Origin: Microbacterium sp. LWO13-1.2
GTDB lineage: Bacteria > Actinomycetota > Actinomycetes > Actinomycetales > Microbacteriaceae
Direction of reading: 5' to 3'
Length of the DNA: 64,000 nucleotides
Assembly (NCBI RefSeq): GCF_038397725.1
Contig: NZ_CP151634.1
Location: 682,001 to 746,000, forward strand
The position numbers and the translations under genes are program-made. The stretch's first letter is position 1. Every line of letters begins with the position of its first letter. The notes under the pieces are model-generated. The model made no database searches and was not told where the DNA came from. It worked only from the letters and a program-made list of their open reading frames with translations. Of the stretch, positions 9,159 to 17,459 are shown in pieces.

Positions 9159-9190
9159 AGTTCGCAATCGAAGAAACTCGACGGCTTCGC

Positions 9191-10678
9191 TCAGCGAACG
9201 ATCTCGGCCTTCAGGTCCGGAGACTCCGCGAAAGCATCGAAGGGGTGCATCGGCCGCTCGATCCGGTGATGACCGAGTCGATCCAGATCCTGATCGACGC
9301 CACCGGGGGTGAGCGCCAGCGTCCAGCCGCGCATGATGGCGTAGAGCTCGGGCTCGAGGTAGCCGATCTTCGTCACCACGATCTGCGCGGATGCCGGGTC
9401 GAGTCCGATCGACGTGAAGTCCGAGACGTCGTGGTACGCCTTGCGGAACTCCGTCACGATCACGTGGAGGCCGCCCACCCGGATCACGGCGATGCCACCG
9501 GCATCCACGTCCCCCTCCTGCAGACTGTGCAGGATCCCGTCGACGACCACGGGACCATGCGGCCCGCTGTCGATGCGCGCGCCGACTTCGACCGAGACCC
9601 GATCCCCGATCCCATGGGCGCGCAGGACGTCGATGGCGCCCTTGTCGAACACCGATGCGCAGAGCGTCACCGGCGCATCGTCAGAGGTGAGCTCCGGCTT
9701 CTGCAGCAGCTGCGCGAGCGTCCAGGTGACGTCGCCGGTGCCGCCGGCGCCGGGGTTGTCGCCCGAGTCGCTGATGAAGTACGGAGTGTCGGATGCCGCC
9801 AGCCCCGCGGCCACTCCCTCATCGAGGGTTCCCGGAGGGCCGACGAACTCGAAGTCGTCGCGTACATCCCAGAACGCCCGCCCGAGTTCCTCGGCAGCAC
9901 TCGCGGTCGCCGCCTCGTCGTCGCCGGTGACCACCACGGTGGCGTGGCAGCGCGGCTCGTCCGCCCAGGCGTAGCCGATCCAGATCGCGGCATCCGTGAT
10001 GCCGGGACGCGCCTCGATCTCCGGGATGCGGGCGTACAGGCTCTTGGCCGGCTCGACGCGAGTGCTGGTCTTCTCGCCGGGAAGCAGGATCGGCACACGC
10101 ACCCAGGCTCGGTGCGGCGTGACGCCGTCCTCCAGAGCGTGGACGAGGTTTCGGATCGCGCGGTCGCGGGTCTCCCAGGTGTCCTCATGCGGGGCGAGGC
10201 GGTAGCAGGTGATGATGTCGACGTTCTCGACGAGGGTCCGCGAAACATTGCCGTGCAGGTCCATCGATGCGGAGACGACGACGTCGGGTCCGATCACCGC
10301 GCGGATGGCGCTGATGAGGTCGCCCTCGGCGTCATCCATCCCGACGACGCTCATCGCGCCGTGGATGTCGAAGAACAATCCGTCGAGCGTCGCACCGTCG
10401 GCGACGAGTTCGGCAAGACCGTCGCAGATCCGCGCCTTGATGCTGTCGTAGACCTCGCGGAGCACCGCACCGCCGGGAATCGATCGCGCGTAGTAGACGG
10501 GCAGCCAATCGGCACGGTCCGTGAGCTCACCGTCGCGCAGGGCGTCGTAGCGATTCACCAGATCGTCGCCCTCGACGCGCTGGAAGTCCCGTTCGCCGGC
10601 TCGATGCGGCGAGAAGGTGCTGGACTCGATCGCCATGCCGGCGATCGCGATGCGGGGGCGCGAGGGGGTTTCCGTCAT
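9191..10678 (-). CDS. M81 family (MlrC-type) metallohydrolase
   Basis: A 495-residue protein of the MlrC/M81 family, first known from microcystin degradation. The N-terminal domain carries likely metal ligands in FFDIHGAM, SMDLHGNVS and the PHEDTWETRDRA segment. The C-terminal domain has the SDSGDNPGAGGTGD loop typical of the family, and length is normal (about 490). It sits first in an operon with a peptide importer and a ROK kinase, so it probably hydrolyses the imported compound in the cytoplasm. A TAAACT -10 (10686-10691) seven bases before the ATG suggests a leaderless mRNA. Confidence 0.88.
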   Translation of the reverse strand: MTETPSRPRIAIAGMAIESSTFSPHRAGERDFQRVEGDDLVNRYDALRDGELTDRADWLPVYYARSIPGGAVLREVYDSIKARICDGLAELVADGATLDGLFFDIHGAMSVVGMDDAEGDLISAIRAVIGPDVVVSASMDLHGNVSRTLVENVDIITCYRLAPHEDTWETRDRAIRNLVHALEDGVTPHRAWVRVPILLPGEKTSTRVEPAKSLYARIPEIEARPGITDAAIWIGYAWADEPRCHATVVVTGDDEAATASAAEELGRAFWDVRDDFEFVGPPGTLDEGVAAGLAASDTPYFISDSGDNPGAGGTGDVTWTLAQLLQKPELTSDDAPVTLCASVFDKGAIDVLRAHGIGDRVSVEVGARIDSGPHGPVVVDGILHSLQEGDVDAGGIAVIRVGGLHVIVTEFRKAYHDVSDFTSIGLDPASAQIVVTKIGYLEPELYAIMRGWTLALTPGGVDQDLDRLGHHRIERPMHPFDAFAESPDLKAEIVR

Positions 10679-10685
10679 GCCTACG

Positions 10686-10691
10686 AGTTTA
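10686..10691 (-). promoter_or_regulatory. -10 box of a probable leaderless transcript (M81 gene)
   Basis: TAAACT on the minus strand, then seven bases, then ATG. No ribosome-binding site is visible between them. The layout is the same as at 2536-2541. Confidence 0.5.
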
Positions 10692-10759
10692 GGGCTCCAC
10701 TCGAAGCCAAACGCAATACTTGATCCGAATCCGCGAAAACTTAGATCGATTGCCGCACT

Positions 10760-11932
10760 TTATGCCGGTGTGCGCAGTTCCTCATCGATTCGCGCCGGGT
10801 CGAGCATCCGCTCCAACAGCTCCCAGCCGACGCCGCGCGCGCCGGCAAGTGCACCGGCTCGGCTCACGCCGATCTCGAGCGAATCGGTCGACATCGGCAG
10901 GCAGAGCGTGAACAGCGCCTGCCGGACTCCCGCGACGAAGGCGTCGGCCGTGGCGAGCCGTCCGCCGAGCGCCAGCGCCTGCGGGTTGAAGAAGTTGATA
11001 ATGGTGGCGAGCACCTCGCCCGTTCGAGCGCCGGCCTCTCGCAGCAGCGACGTGGCCTTGGGGTGCGCGTCCTGCGCGAGGGCGAGGACGTCGTCGAGCG
11101 TCTCCACCGACACGCCCGCTTCCTTCAACGCATCGACGATCGCCGCTCCGCTCGCGACCACGTCGAGGCAGCCCACCCGACCGCAGGAGCAGATGATCGG
11201 TGGGGCGTTGTGCAACGCCACGTGGCTGATGTCGCCGGCGACCCCGCGGAACCCCCGGTACACCGCGCCATCGAGAATGATCCCGCAGCCGATTCCGCTG
11301 CCGGCTTTGACGAAGACCAGCTGCTTCTCGTCGCCGCCCCGCTCGATGTACTCGCCGACGGCCATGGCGTTGGCGTCGTTGTCGATGAGGTACGGCAGAC
11401 CGGTGACGGATCCGAGGACCTCGCCCACGTCGACACCGTTCCAACCCGGCATCCGGGTGGGGGCGAGCAGCCGCGAGGTGCGCGAATCCACGGGACCGGG
11501 CAGGCTCATCGCGATCCCCTCGATGCGCAGGCCATCGTGCTCCGCCGCCAACTGCTGCGCGAACTCCCAGACCTGGCTGACGACGCTCTCGACACCGTCG
11601 AACAGCGAGACCTGCACGACGGTGGATGCGACGATGTCCGCCCGGCGGTCGAGGAGTGCGATCGTCGCGTGGCGCTCACCGAGGTCGACGCCGGCGACGA
11701 CGCTGCCGCCGCCCTTCACTGCCAGCACTCGCGGACGACGCCCTCCCCGGGATTCGCCCTGGCCGTTCTCCTCGATGAAGCCGTGGGAGATGAGCTCCTC
11801 GACCCGGAGCGCGACCGTCGACGCCGACAGTCCGGTCAGGCGCGCCAGATCAGCGCGGGATTGGGCACGGCCGGTGCGCACCAGCCGAAAGAGCTCGCCC
11901 TCGGAATGCAGGGTCTGTGTCGCCGGGGTCAC
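10760..11932 (-). CDS. ROK family transcriptional repressor (NagC/XylR type)
   Basis: A 390-residue protein with an N-terminal winged helix-turn-helix (about residues 10-70: SRADLARLTGLSASTVALRVEEL) followed by a ROK sugar-binding domain with VVAGVDLGERHATIALLD, DNDANAMAVGEY and the zinc motif CSCGRVGCLD. The kinase Glu-x-Gly-His element is altered to GDISH, which fits a sensor without kinase activity. It lies directly upstream of the M81/peptide-import operon in the same direction and probably represses it until the inducing sugar or peptide-sugar binds. Confidence 0.88.
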   Translation of the reverse strand: MTPATQTLHSEGELFRLVRTGRAQSRADLARLTGLSASTVALRVEELISHGFIEENGQGESRGGRRPRVLAVKGGGSVVAGVDLGERHATIALLDRRADIVASTVVQVSLFDGVESVVSQVWEFAQQLAAEHDGLRIEGIAMSLPGPVDSRTSRLLAPTRMPGWNGVDVGEVLGSVTGLPYLIDNDANAMAVGEYIERGGDEKQLVFVKAGSGIGCGIILDGAVYRGFRGVAGDISHVALHNAPPIICSCGRVGCLDVVASGAAIVDALKEAGVSVETLDDVLALAQDAHPKATSLLREAGARTGEVLATIINFFNPQALALGGRLATADAFVAGVRQALFTLCLPMSTDSLEIGVSRAGALAGARGVGWELLERMLDPARIDEELRTPA

Positions 11933-12120
11933 GGTGTCCTCGAATCATCTTGTTCCGTTGATCAAACAAAGATACTCATAAGACTGGAGTAATGTCACGG
12001 ATCCGGCCCGCCCGCGCATCCCCACCGCATCCGCCGCGCCCCGCTCCGGTCGCCCTTGACGTCGCCCGGCCGGCCGCACACCCGCACGAACTGCGACGGG
12101 AACGAGCACGGGAATGGTCG
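11933..12120. promoter_or_regulatory. Spacer upstream of the ROK repressor gene with TTGATCAA palindrome
   Basis: The stretch between the ROK repressor start and the SDR gene stop has no credible gene. Near 11957 it holds the palindrome TTGATCAA followed by an AT-rich patch (AAAGATACTCATAAGA). That patch could supply the minus-strand -10 region of the repressor gene. The rest is GC-rich without clear structure. Confidence 0.35.
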
Positions 12121-12879
12121 CTAGGCGATCCCGCCGCCGTCGACGACCAGAGCCGATCCGGTGACGTACGAGGACTCGTCGCTCGCGAGCCAGACCACGG
12201 CCTGGGCGACCTCGCCCGGCTCGCCCATCCGGCGCAGCGGACGGTCGGCGGCCTCGGCGAGGAATGAGGTCGGGTCCTGCCCCAGCTGACGGGCCTCCTC
12301 ACTGAGCATTCCGGTGTTCACATCGCCGGGGTTGACCGAGTTGACGCGGATGCCGGCCGGACCGTGGTCGATCGCCAGGGCGCGGGTCATGTTCACGACG
12401 GCGCCCTTGGATGCGCAGTACGAGATCGCCTGGCCGCCGCCCTTGAGCCCCCATCCGGAACCCGTGTTGATGATCGAGCCGCCGCCCGCAGCCTCCATGA
12501 TCGGCACGATGTGCTTGCACATCAGGAAGATCGAGCGCACGTTGACGCCGAACACGCGGTCCCACTCCTCGACGGTGGTCTCGACCGCGGTGGTGCGACG
12601 GATGATGCCGGCGTTGTTGAAGACGACGTTCACGCCGCCCAACTCGGCGACGGAGGCGGCCACGACGCGCTCGATGTCGGCCTCGCTGGAGACGTCGGCG
12701 GCAATGGCGATCGCCGTTCCGCCTGCGGCGCGGATCTCGGCCGCAACGGCCTCGGCGGCCTCGGCATTGAGATCGACGACGGCGACGGATGCGCCCTCCG
12801 CGGCGAGCGCGAGACAGGTGGCGCGACCGATGCCGCCGGCTCCGCCGGTGACGATGGCCTTCTTGTTCTCCAGACGCAT
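12121..12879 (-). CDS. SDR-family NAD(P)-dependent oxidoreductase
   Basis: A 252-residue classical short-chain dehydrogenase: cofactor loop TGGAGGIGRA, NNAG motif (VVFNNAGII), catalytic Ser in INTGSGWGLKGGG, YCASKGA with the Tyr and Lys, and the C-terminal WLASDESSYVTG segment. An Asp after the second strand (VVDLNAE) favours NAD(H). It is the last gene of the five-gene GH42 operon, 19 bases after the ATP-NAD kinase gene. Its AAAGGAACC site and the MRLENKKAIVTGG start are clear. It probably oxidises a sugar or hydroxy-acid intermediate of that pathway. Confidence 0.93.
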   Translation of the reverse strand: MRLENKKAIVTGGAGGIGRATCLALAAEGASVAVVDLNAEAAEAVAAEIRAAGGTAIAIAADVSSEADIERVVAASVAELGGVNVVFNNAGIIRRTTAVETTVEEWDRVFGVNVRSIFLMCKHIVPIMEAAGGGSIINTGSGWGLKGGGQAISYCASKGAVVNMTRALAIDHGPAGIRVNSVNPGDVNTGMLSEEARQLGQDPTSFLAEAADRPLRRMGEPGEVAQAVVWLASDESSYVTGSALVVDGGGIA

Positions 12880-12898
12880 GATGGTTCCTTTCAGGGGT

Positions 12899-14449
12899 TC
12901 AGTGGTTCAGCGCGGATGCCGCGAGTTGCAGCTCCGGCGCGATGACGGGGTACAGACTGCTGGTGCCGACGCCCGTGACGATGCGGATGTGTCCGGACAG
13001 CCGCGCATCGAGGTCGAGGTCGCCGGTGTCGACGATGAGAGGCCGACCGTGCAGGTCGATGAGCTTCTGCTCGGGTGCGACCACGACAAGCGGGTCATCG
13101 CCGAGCCGGGAGAGCACGGATGCCGAGAGCTGCTGGTTGCCTCGGCCGAGGAGGAAGCCCTGGCCGCCGATGACCGTGATCACGGCCTGCGCCGGCCCCC
13201 GAGCGATCTCGTCGAGGAGCTCGTTCTCACTGGCGCCCGCACAGACGATCACGCCGTCGAGGACCACGTCCACGCCGAGCGGGGTGCCCTCGATGCCGAG
13301 CTGTCTGGCGACCTCGGCGGTGGTGCCGCCGGGGCCGAGCAGGTAACGGATGCCCGGTCGCATCAGTCCGACGACTCCGCGGGCGGCCGCCGCCACGGAG
13401 GCGGCTTCGCTCGTGGGAGTCGCGGCCTTGCGTGCCTGTGTGCGACCGCTGCGGAACGGTACCCGGAGCATCCCGTGCAGAACGGGTTCGACCCGGGCAC
13501 GACGCATCGCCGCCTCGTCGATGTCGAGCACCTCCTGATCGGCGGTGGGCAGGCCGCCCTGCGAGACCCAATCGGCCGCGATCGCTCCGGCCGCCGAGGG
13601 GCTGACAGCGAACACCGGCGAGTACATCTTCACCCCGGCAGGGATGCCGAGGACCGCCGGCGCGACGATACCGGTCGCCGGGACGATACCGGCCGCCGGG
13701 ACGATCCCGGTCGCCGCCGGCATCCCGGCCTCCTGTGCCACTTGCAGGACGGATGCACGGATGTCGGACGATCCTTCGGCGTTTCGTCCTGCATCTGTTC
13801 TTTCGTCCTGCACGTGGTACACGTCGGAAGGCGACGGATCGGCGTCCGACGCTGAATGACGCGTTTCGTCTCGGTCGCCGAGGGCTCCCTCGCTCAACGA
13901 CCAGGAAAAGGCTTCCGTTGCCGGGTGTTCATGACTCCGGAAAGACGTGCCGGAATCGGCCGAATCAGCCCGAGAACGGTCCAGCTCGGGCGATTCTTCC
14001 TGAGTTATGAACGGGGCGGCCGTCGCATCCGCACCCGAAAGCCGCGGCCGGACGAGTGCTGCCGCGGCATCGCGCAGCGTCCCATCGCCACCGACGACGA
14101 GCACCAGGTCGGCCCCGGAGGCGGCGACGGCGGCGACCGCAGCCGTCGTGTCGGCAGCATCGGTCGGCAGGGCGGCTGCGCCCGCGGTCGTAGAGCCTGC
14201 CGCGTACACGACCCGCGGCACGAGGCCGGCAACGCGCACGGCATCCGCCCCCATCGCGCCGGCGGCCGTCAGGATGACGAGCCCGGGATGCTGCGCCCGA
14301 AGAACCGCCAGCGCCGTGGCCGTCCGCTCCTGCGCGCGCGAATGCGCACCTCGCGTTGCCGCAAGGCGCTGCACATCCGCGCCGTCGGAGCCGGCGAGGC
14401 CCGCAGGCCCGCCGACTCCGGCGACAGGATTGACGACCAGTCCGATCAC
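12899..14449 (-). CDS. ATP-NAD kinase, AcoX/COG3199 type, with large in-frame insertion
   Basis: A 516-residue protein starting with GTG (VIGLVVNPVAGVGGPAGLAG) in a GTGA overlap with the upstream P-protein-like gene. It has the kinase motif GGDGTLRD at residues 120-127 and the later LGIPAGVKMYSPVFAVSP and LLGPGGTT blocks of AcoX-like ATP-NAD kinases. Residues about 140-264 are an insertion, which is why the protein is some 120 residues longer than relatives usually are. The insertion is low in complexity, includes peptide encoded by a REP-like palindrome (about 183-197), and ends in three copies of an 18-bp repeat. Likely role: supplying NADP(H), or phosphorylating a related substrate, for the operon. 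Confidence 0.85.
   Translation of the reverse strand: MIGLVVNPVAGVGGPAGLAGSDGADVQRLAATRGAHSRAQERTATALAVLRAQHPGLVILTAAGAMGADAVRVAGLVPRVVYAAGSTTAGAAALPTDAADTTAAVAAVAASGADLVLVVGGDGTLRDAAAALVRPRLSGADATAAPFITQEESPELDRSRADSADSGTSFRSHEHPATEAFSWSLSEGALGDRDETRHSASDADPSPSDVYHVQDERTDAGRNAEGSSDIRASVLQVAQEAGMPAATGIVPAAGIVPATGIVAPAVLGIPAGVKMYSPVFAVSPSAAGAIAADWVSQGGLPTADQEVLDIDEAAMRRARVEPVLHGMLRVPFRSGRTQARKAATPTSEAASVAAAARGVVGLMRPGIRYLLGPGGTTAEVARQLGIEGTPLGVDVVLDGVIVCAGASENELLDEIARGPAQAVITVIGGQGFLLGRGNQQLSASVLSRLGDDPLVVVAPEQKLIDLHGRPLIVDTGDLDLDARLSGHIRIVTGVGTSSLYPVIAPELQLAASALNH
13664..13717 (-). repeat. 18-bp tandem repeat, three copies, inside ATP-NAD kinase gene
   Basis: Three consecutive 18-bp units (plus strand GACGATACCGGTCGCCGG and two close variants) start at 13664, 13682 and 13700. 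The period is a multiple of three, so the frame is kept and the protein gains repeated (A/P)TGIVPA-like hexapeptides. Slippage could change copy number between strains. Confidence 0.8.
13861..13903. repeat. REP-like element inside ATP-NAD kinase gene
   Basis: The stretch begins GCGTTTCGTCTCG and ends CCTCGCTCAACGACC, matching both ends of the inverted repeat at 23218-23298. It lies in frame and codes for WSLSEGALGDRDETR on the minus strand, much like RSLSERSDET encoded by the other copy. Confidence 0.65.
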
Positions 14450-16062
14450 GCGACGCCGACGCCCTCGGGGATCGGCTGCACCACGGCATCCGCCCGCACT
14501 TCGCCGAAGTACTTGCGACGGTAGGCGCGCCAGGTGACCGCCCATCGTTCCGGGTCGTCGAGATCGTCGTGATGGGTGTGATGCACGGTCTGGTTGTGCG
14601 GGGCCGTGCGCACGAGCTCCGGGTTCTCCCGCGCTTCCTGGGCGACGCGGGCGAGGGCGGCGACGTACTCGTCCATCTCCGCCTTCGAGTAGCACTCGGT
14701 GGGCTCCAGGGTGAACGGCTGCGGCACGACGTAGGGGTGGTGGCTCGTCCAGTAGTGGAAGCCGTAGTCGGCCATGCGGATGCCGATCTCCTCCGACGTG
14801 ATGCCGGTGTCCTCGAACAGCTCCTGCCATGAGTAGCGAACCTGCTCGATGCGGCGGCGTCCGGTCGCGTAGGGCGCGGATGCACCCGGGATCTCGAGCA
14901 CCTTCTTCAGCAGGTAGTTGTTGTTCAGGACGGCGATCTGCGAGGCGGTCAGCATGCCCTCCGCCCCGAGCGCCATGATCCAGGCGTAGGCGCGCACCAC
15001 ATGCAGGATGACGCCGTGCGCCGGAGCGACGTGCCCGATCGACAGGTCGCCGGGCTCGCGGACCACGAAGCGGCCGTCTACCTGCTCGACGCGCGGGCCG
15101 GGCAGGAAGGGCGCGAGCTCGGCCGTGACGGCGTTGGCCGCCGCGCCCGGTCCGCCGCTTCCGTGCGGCGCCGAGAACGTCTTGTGCAGGTTGAACTGGC
15201 ACACGTCGAAGCCCGCGTCGCGCGCGCGGGTGATGCCGAGGATGCCGGCGGCATTGGCCTGATCGTAGGAGGCGAGGGCTCCGACGGCGTGCGCGGCATC
15301 GACCCACTCGGTGATGGCCGGGTTATAGATGCCGGTGTCCTCGGGGTTGGTCACCATGATCGCCGCGGTGCGCTCGGACAGGGCGGCCTTCAGCGCGTCC
15401 AGATCGGGGTAGCCGTCGGCGTCGGGGTAGATCGTGATGATCTTGTACCCCGCCACCTTCGCGGCCGCCGCATTGGAGGGGTGGCTGAAGATCGTCGTGA
15501 TGACCTCGTCGCGCTGATCGCCTTCGCCACGCGACTCGTGGTACGCGCGGATCATCGCGATGTTGGTCCAGATCCCGGCCGATCCGCCGGGGGAGGCCAG
15601 TGAGACGGCATCCATCCCGGAGATCTCCGCCATCAACCGCTCAAGGCGCCAGATCATCTCCAGCGCGCCCTGGGTGTCGGCGGGGTCCTGCTCCGGATGC
15701 AGCGCACGCAGCTGCGGCACCTCAATGAGCTGATCGTTGATCTTCGGGGAGTACTTGATGGTGCAGGTGCCCTGGCCGATGTCGACGTTCAGGTCGGACC
15801 CGAGGTTCTCCTGCGACAAGCGCAGGTAGTGCTTGAGCACCCGCATCTGCGCGATCTCGGGCAGCGCGGGCGGCGCCGGGCGGCGCATCCCTTCGGGCAG
15901 GGATGCCACGACATCACCGACCGCGTCGCGCACGGCGGATTCCACGGGCGTGATCGCGATGCCGCGCTCGCCGGGGGTGGACAGCTCGAACACGATCGGC
16001 TCGTCCCAGCTGGCCTGCTGGAATCGGCGCGGGCTGGTTTTGGGTGCGACGGGAAGGCTCAT
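14446..16062 (-). CDS. gcvPB: Glycine decarboxylase P-protein subunit 2-like PLP enzyme
   Basis: A 538-residue PLP fold-type I protein clearly related to GcvPB. The PLP lysine is Lys294 in FNLHKTFSAPHGSGGPG, with YDQANAAGILG upstream and the QGTCTIKYSPKIND segment. Several motifs that are nearly invariant in true P-proteins differ: the AHGE loop reads PGGSAGIW, the SAHGTNPASA loop reads FSHPSNAAAA, and the C-terminal GFHxPT reads GFHYWTSHHP. This suggests a related but different reaction. It overlaps its partner gene by ATGA and the kinase gene by GTGA. No GcvT, GcvH or lipoamide dehydrogenase gene lies nearby. Confidence 0.85.
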   Translation of the reverse strand: MSLPVAPKTSPRRFQQASWDEPIVFELSTPGERGIAITPVESAVRDAVGDVVASLPEGMRRPAPPALPEIAQMRVLKHYLRLSQENLGSDLNVDIGQGTCTIKYSPKINDQLIEVPQLRALHPEQDPADTQGALEMIWRLERLMAEISGMDAVSLASPGGSAGIWTNIAMIRAYHESRGEGDQRDEVITTIFSHPSNAAAAKVAGYKIITIYPDADGYPDLDALKAALSERTAAIMVTNPEDTGIYNPAITEWVDAAHAVGALASYDQANAAGILGITRARDAGFDVCQFNLHKTFSAPHGSGGPGAAANAVTAELAPFLPGPRVEQVDGRFVVREPGDLSIGHVAPAHGVILHVVRAYAWIMALGAEGMLTASQIAVLNNNYLLKKVLEIPGASAPYATGRRRIEQVRYSWQELFEDTGITSEEIGIRMADYGFHYWTSHHPYVVPQPFTLEPTECYSKAEMDEYVAALARVAQEARENPELVRTAPHNQTVHHTHHDDLDDPERWAVTWRAYRRKYFGEVRADAVVQPIPEGVGVA

Positions 16063-17459
16063 GCGCCGTGCTCCTTCGAGGTGTCAGTGGTGCCGTGGGT
16101 ATCGAGCGCGTCCGTGAGTGCTGCCGCGAGGCGATCGATGTCGGCGGCAGAGGTCGCGTCGGTCACGCACACGAGCAGCGTCTGCTCGTCGACGACGACG
16201 CCCGGTTCGATGCCCTGCGCCCGCAGCGCGGTGACGATGTCGGCGGCGCGAACGCGGGCGAACCGCACCGTGAACTCGCGCAGGTGCAGCGCGGTGTCGC
16301 CGAGTGTCACACCGGGGATCGCGGCGAGCTTCTGCTGCGCGTAGCGGGTGCGCGCCAGAAGCAGCTCACCGAGCTCGGCCATGCCGGCGGGGCCCATCAG
16401 CGCGAGGTATACGCCGGTGGCGATCCCCCACAGTGCCGCTGCGGTGCCGACCCATTCCTTGCCCTCCTCGCGCTGGGCGAACGAGGTGCGCTCGTAGGCG
16501 ACGTCGCCGAAGCCGTACTCACCCGGCACGTCAGTGGATTCCAAACCGAACAGTCGTGACGGCATCTCCATCACGAAACGCGGGTCGTCGTGCACGGCGA
16601 TGAATCCGGCGTGAGCGCCGCCGAACCACTGGTGCAGGCCGAGGGACTGGATGTCGCCGGTGACGATGTCGGCACCCTGCATCGCGGGCGGGGTCAGCAC
16701 GCCGTACCCGATCGGGTCGGTGCCGACGACGACGATCGCGCCCACCGCATGCGCGGCCTCCGCGATCACACTCAGCTGCGTCTCGACGGCGCCGGTCGCG
16801 CTCGGCGTCTCGATCCAGACGGCGGCGACCTCGTCATCCAGACGGCTCCGCAGCGCCACGAGGTCGGCGGTGCCGTCTGCCGTGGGGATCAGTTCGATGT
16901 CGAGGCCCGTGCGGGTGTAGTCGTGCGCCTTCGAGAGCTTCTCCGGCAGCACGTCGCTGAGCGCGAGCACCCGGCGGCGGCCGGTCAGCCGGCCGGCCAT
17001 CGCGAGTCCGGTGGCGGTGGCCTGATAGCCGTCGTACGTCGGCACGTTCACGACATCCATCGCGAGCAGCTCAGCCATCAGCGACTGGTATTCGAAGAGC
17101 GCTTGGAATCGCCCGTGGTCTTCATACGGCTCGCCCGCGTATGCGGTCAGGAACTCGCTCCGCCGAATCACCTCGTCGACCACGGCGGGCACGTAGTGGT
17201 TGTACGTCCCCGCGCCGAGGAAGCTCAGTCGCTCCTCGGTCGAGCGGTTCTTCGCGAGGATGCCGCGCACATGGCGCGCGAGATCCTGCTCGGCCGGAAG
17301 TGGAGCCGGAACATCGAGCAGCCGGCGTAGACGCAGCTTCTCCGGGACGTCGGCGTAGAAGTCCTCGACGGATGCCGCACCCACGGCGTCGAGCATCGCC
17401 TGCTTGACGTCGGGGGCGGTGTTGGGGATGTACGGATGCACGAAAGCTTCAGTCGTCAT
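16059..17459 (-). CDS. gcvPA: Glycine decarboxylase P-protein subunit 1-like protein
   Basis: A 466-residue homologue of GcvPA, the partner that completes the active site of two-subunit P-proteins. Recognisable blocks are FLGAGTYNHYVPAVVD, FEYQSLMAELLAMDVVN and YDGYQAT. Altered blocks match those of its partner: the usual TPYQPEISQG reads AGEPYEDHGRFQA, and the REQHIRREKATSNICT region reads RTSFAQREEGKEWVGT. Both subunits therefore diverge where canonical enzymes meet substrate and lipoyl arm. Start ATG at 17459 in an ATGA overlap with the GH42 gene stop. Expected to be cytoplasmic and heteromeric with the PLP-bearing subunit. Confidence 0.85.
   Translation of the reverse strand: MTTEAFVHPYIPNTAPDVKQAMLDAVGAASVEDFYADVPEKLRLRRLLDVPAPLPAEQDLARHVRGILAKNRSTEERLSFLGAGTYNHYVPAVVDEVIRRSEFLTAYAGEPYEDHGRFQALFEYQSLMAELLAMDVVNVPTYDGYQATATGLAMAGRLTGRRRVLALSDVLPEKLSKAHDYTRTGLDIELIPTADGTADLVALRSRLDDEVAAVWIETPSATGAVETQLSVIAEAAHAVGAIVVVGTDPIGYGVLTPPAMQGADIVTGDIQSLGLHQWFGGAHAGFIAVHDDPRFVMEMPSRLFGLESTDVPGEYGFGDVAYERTSFAQREEGKEWVGTAAALWGIATGVYLALMGPAGMAELGELLLARTRYAQQKLAAIPGVTLGDTALHLREFTVRFARVRAADIVTALRAQGIEPGVVVDEQTLLVCVTDATSAADIDRLAAALTDALDTHGTTDTSKEHGA

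Noticed and set aside
14450..15307. Long extension of the ATP-NAD kinase reading frame
   Set aside because: It lies inside the GcvPB-like gene in a second frame with Arg/Pro-rich sequence. The GTG in the GTGA overlap starts the recognisable kinase domain.
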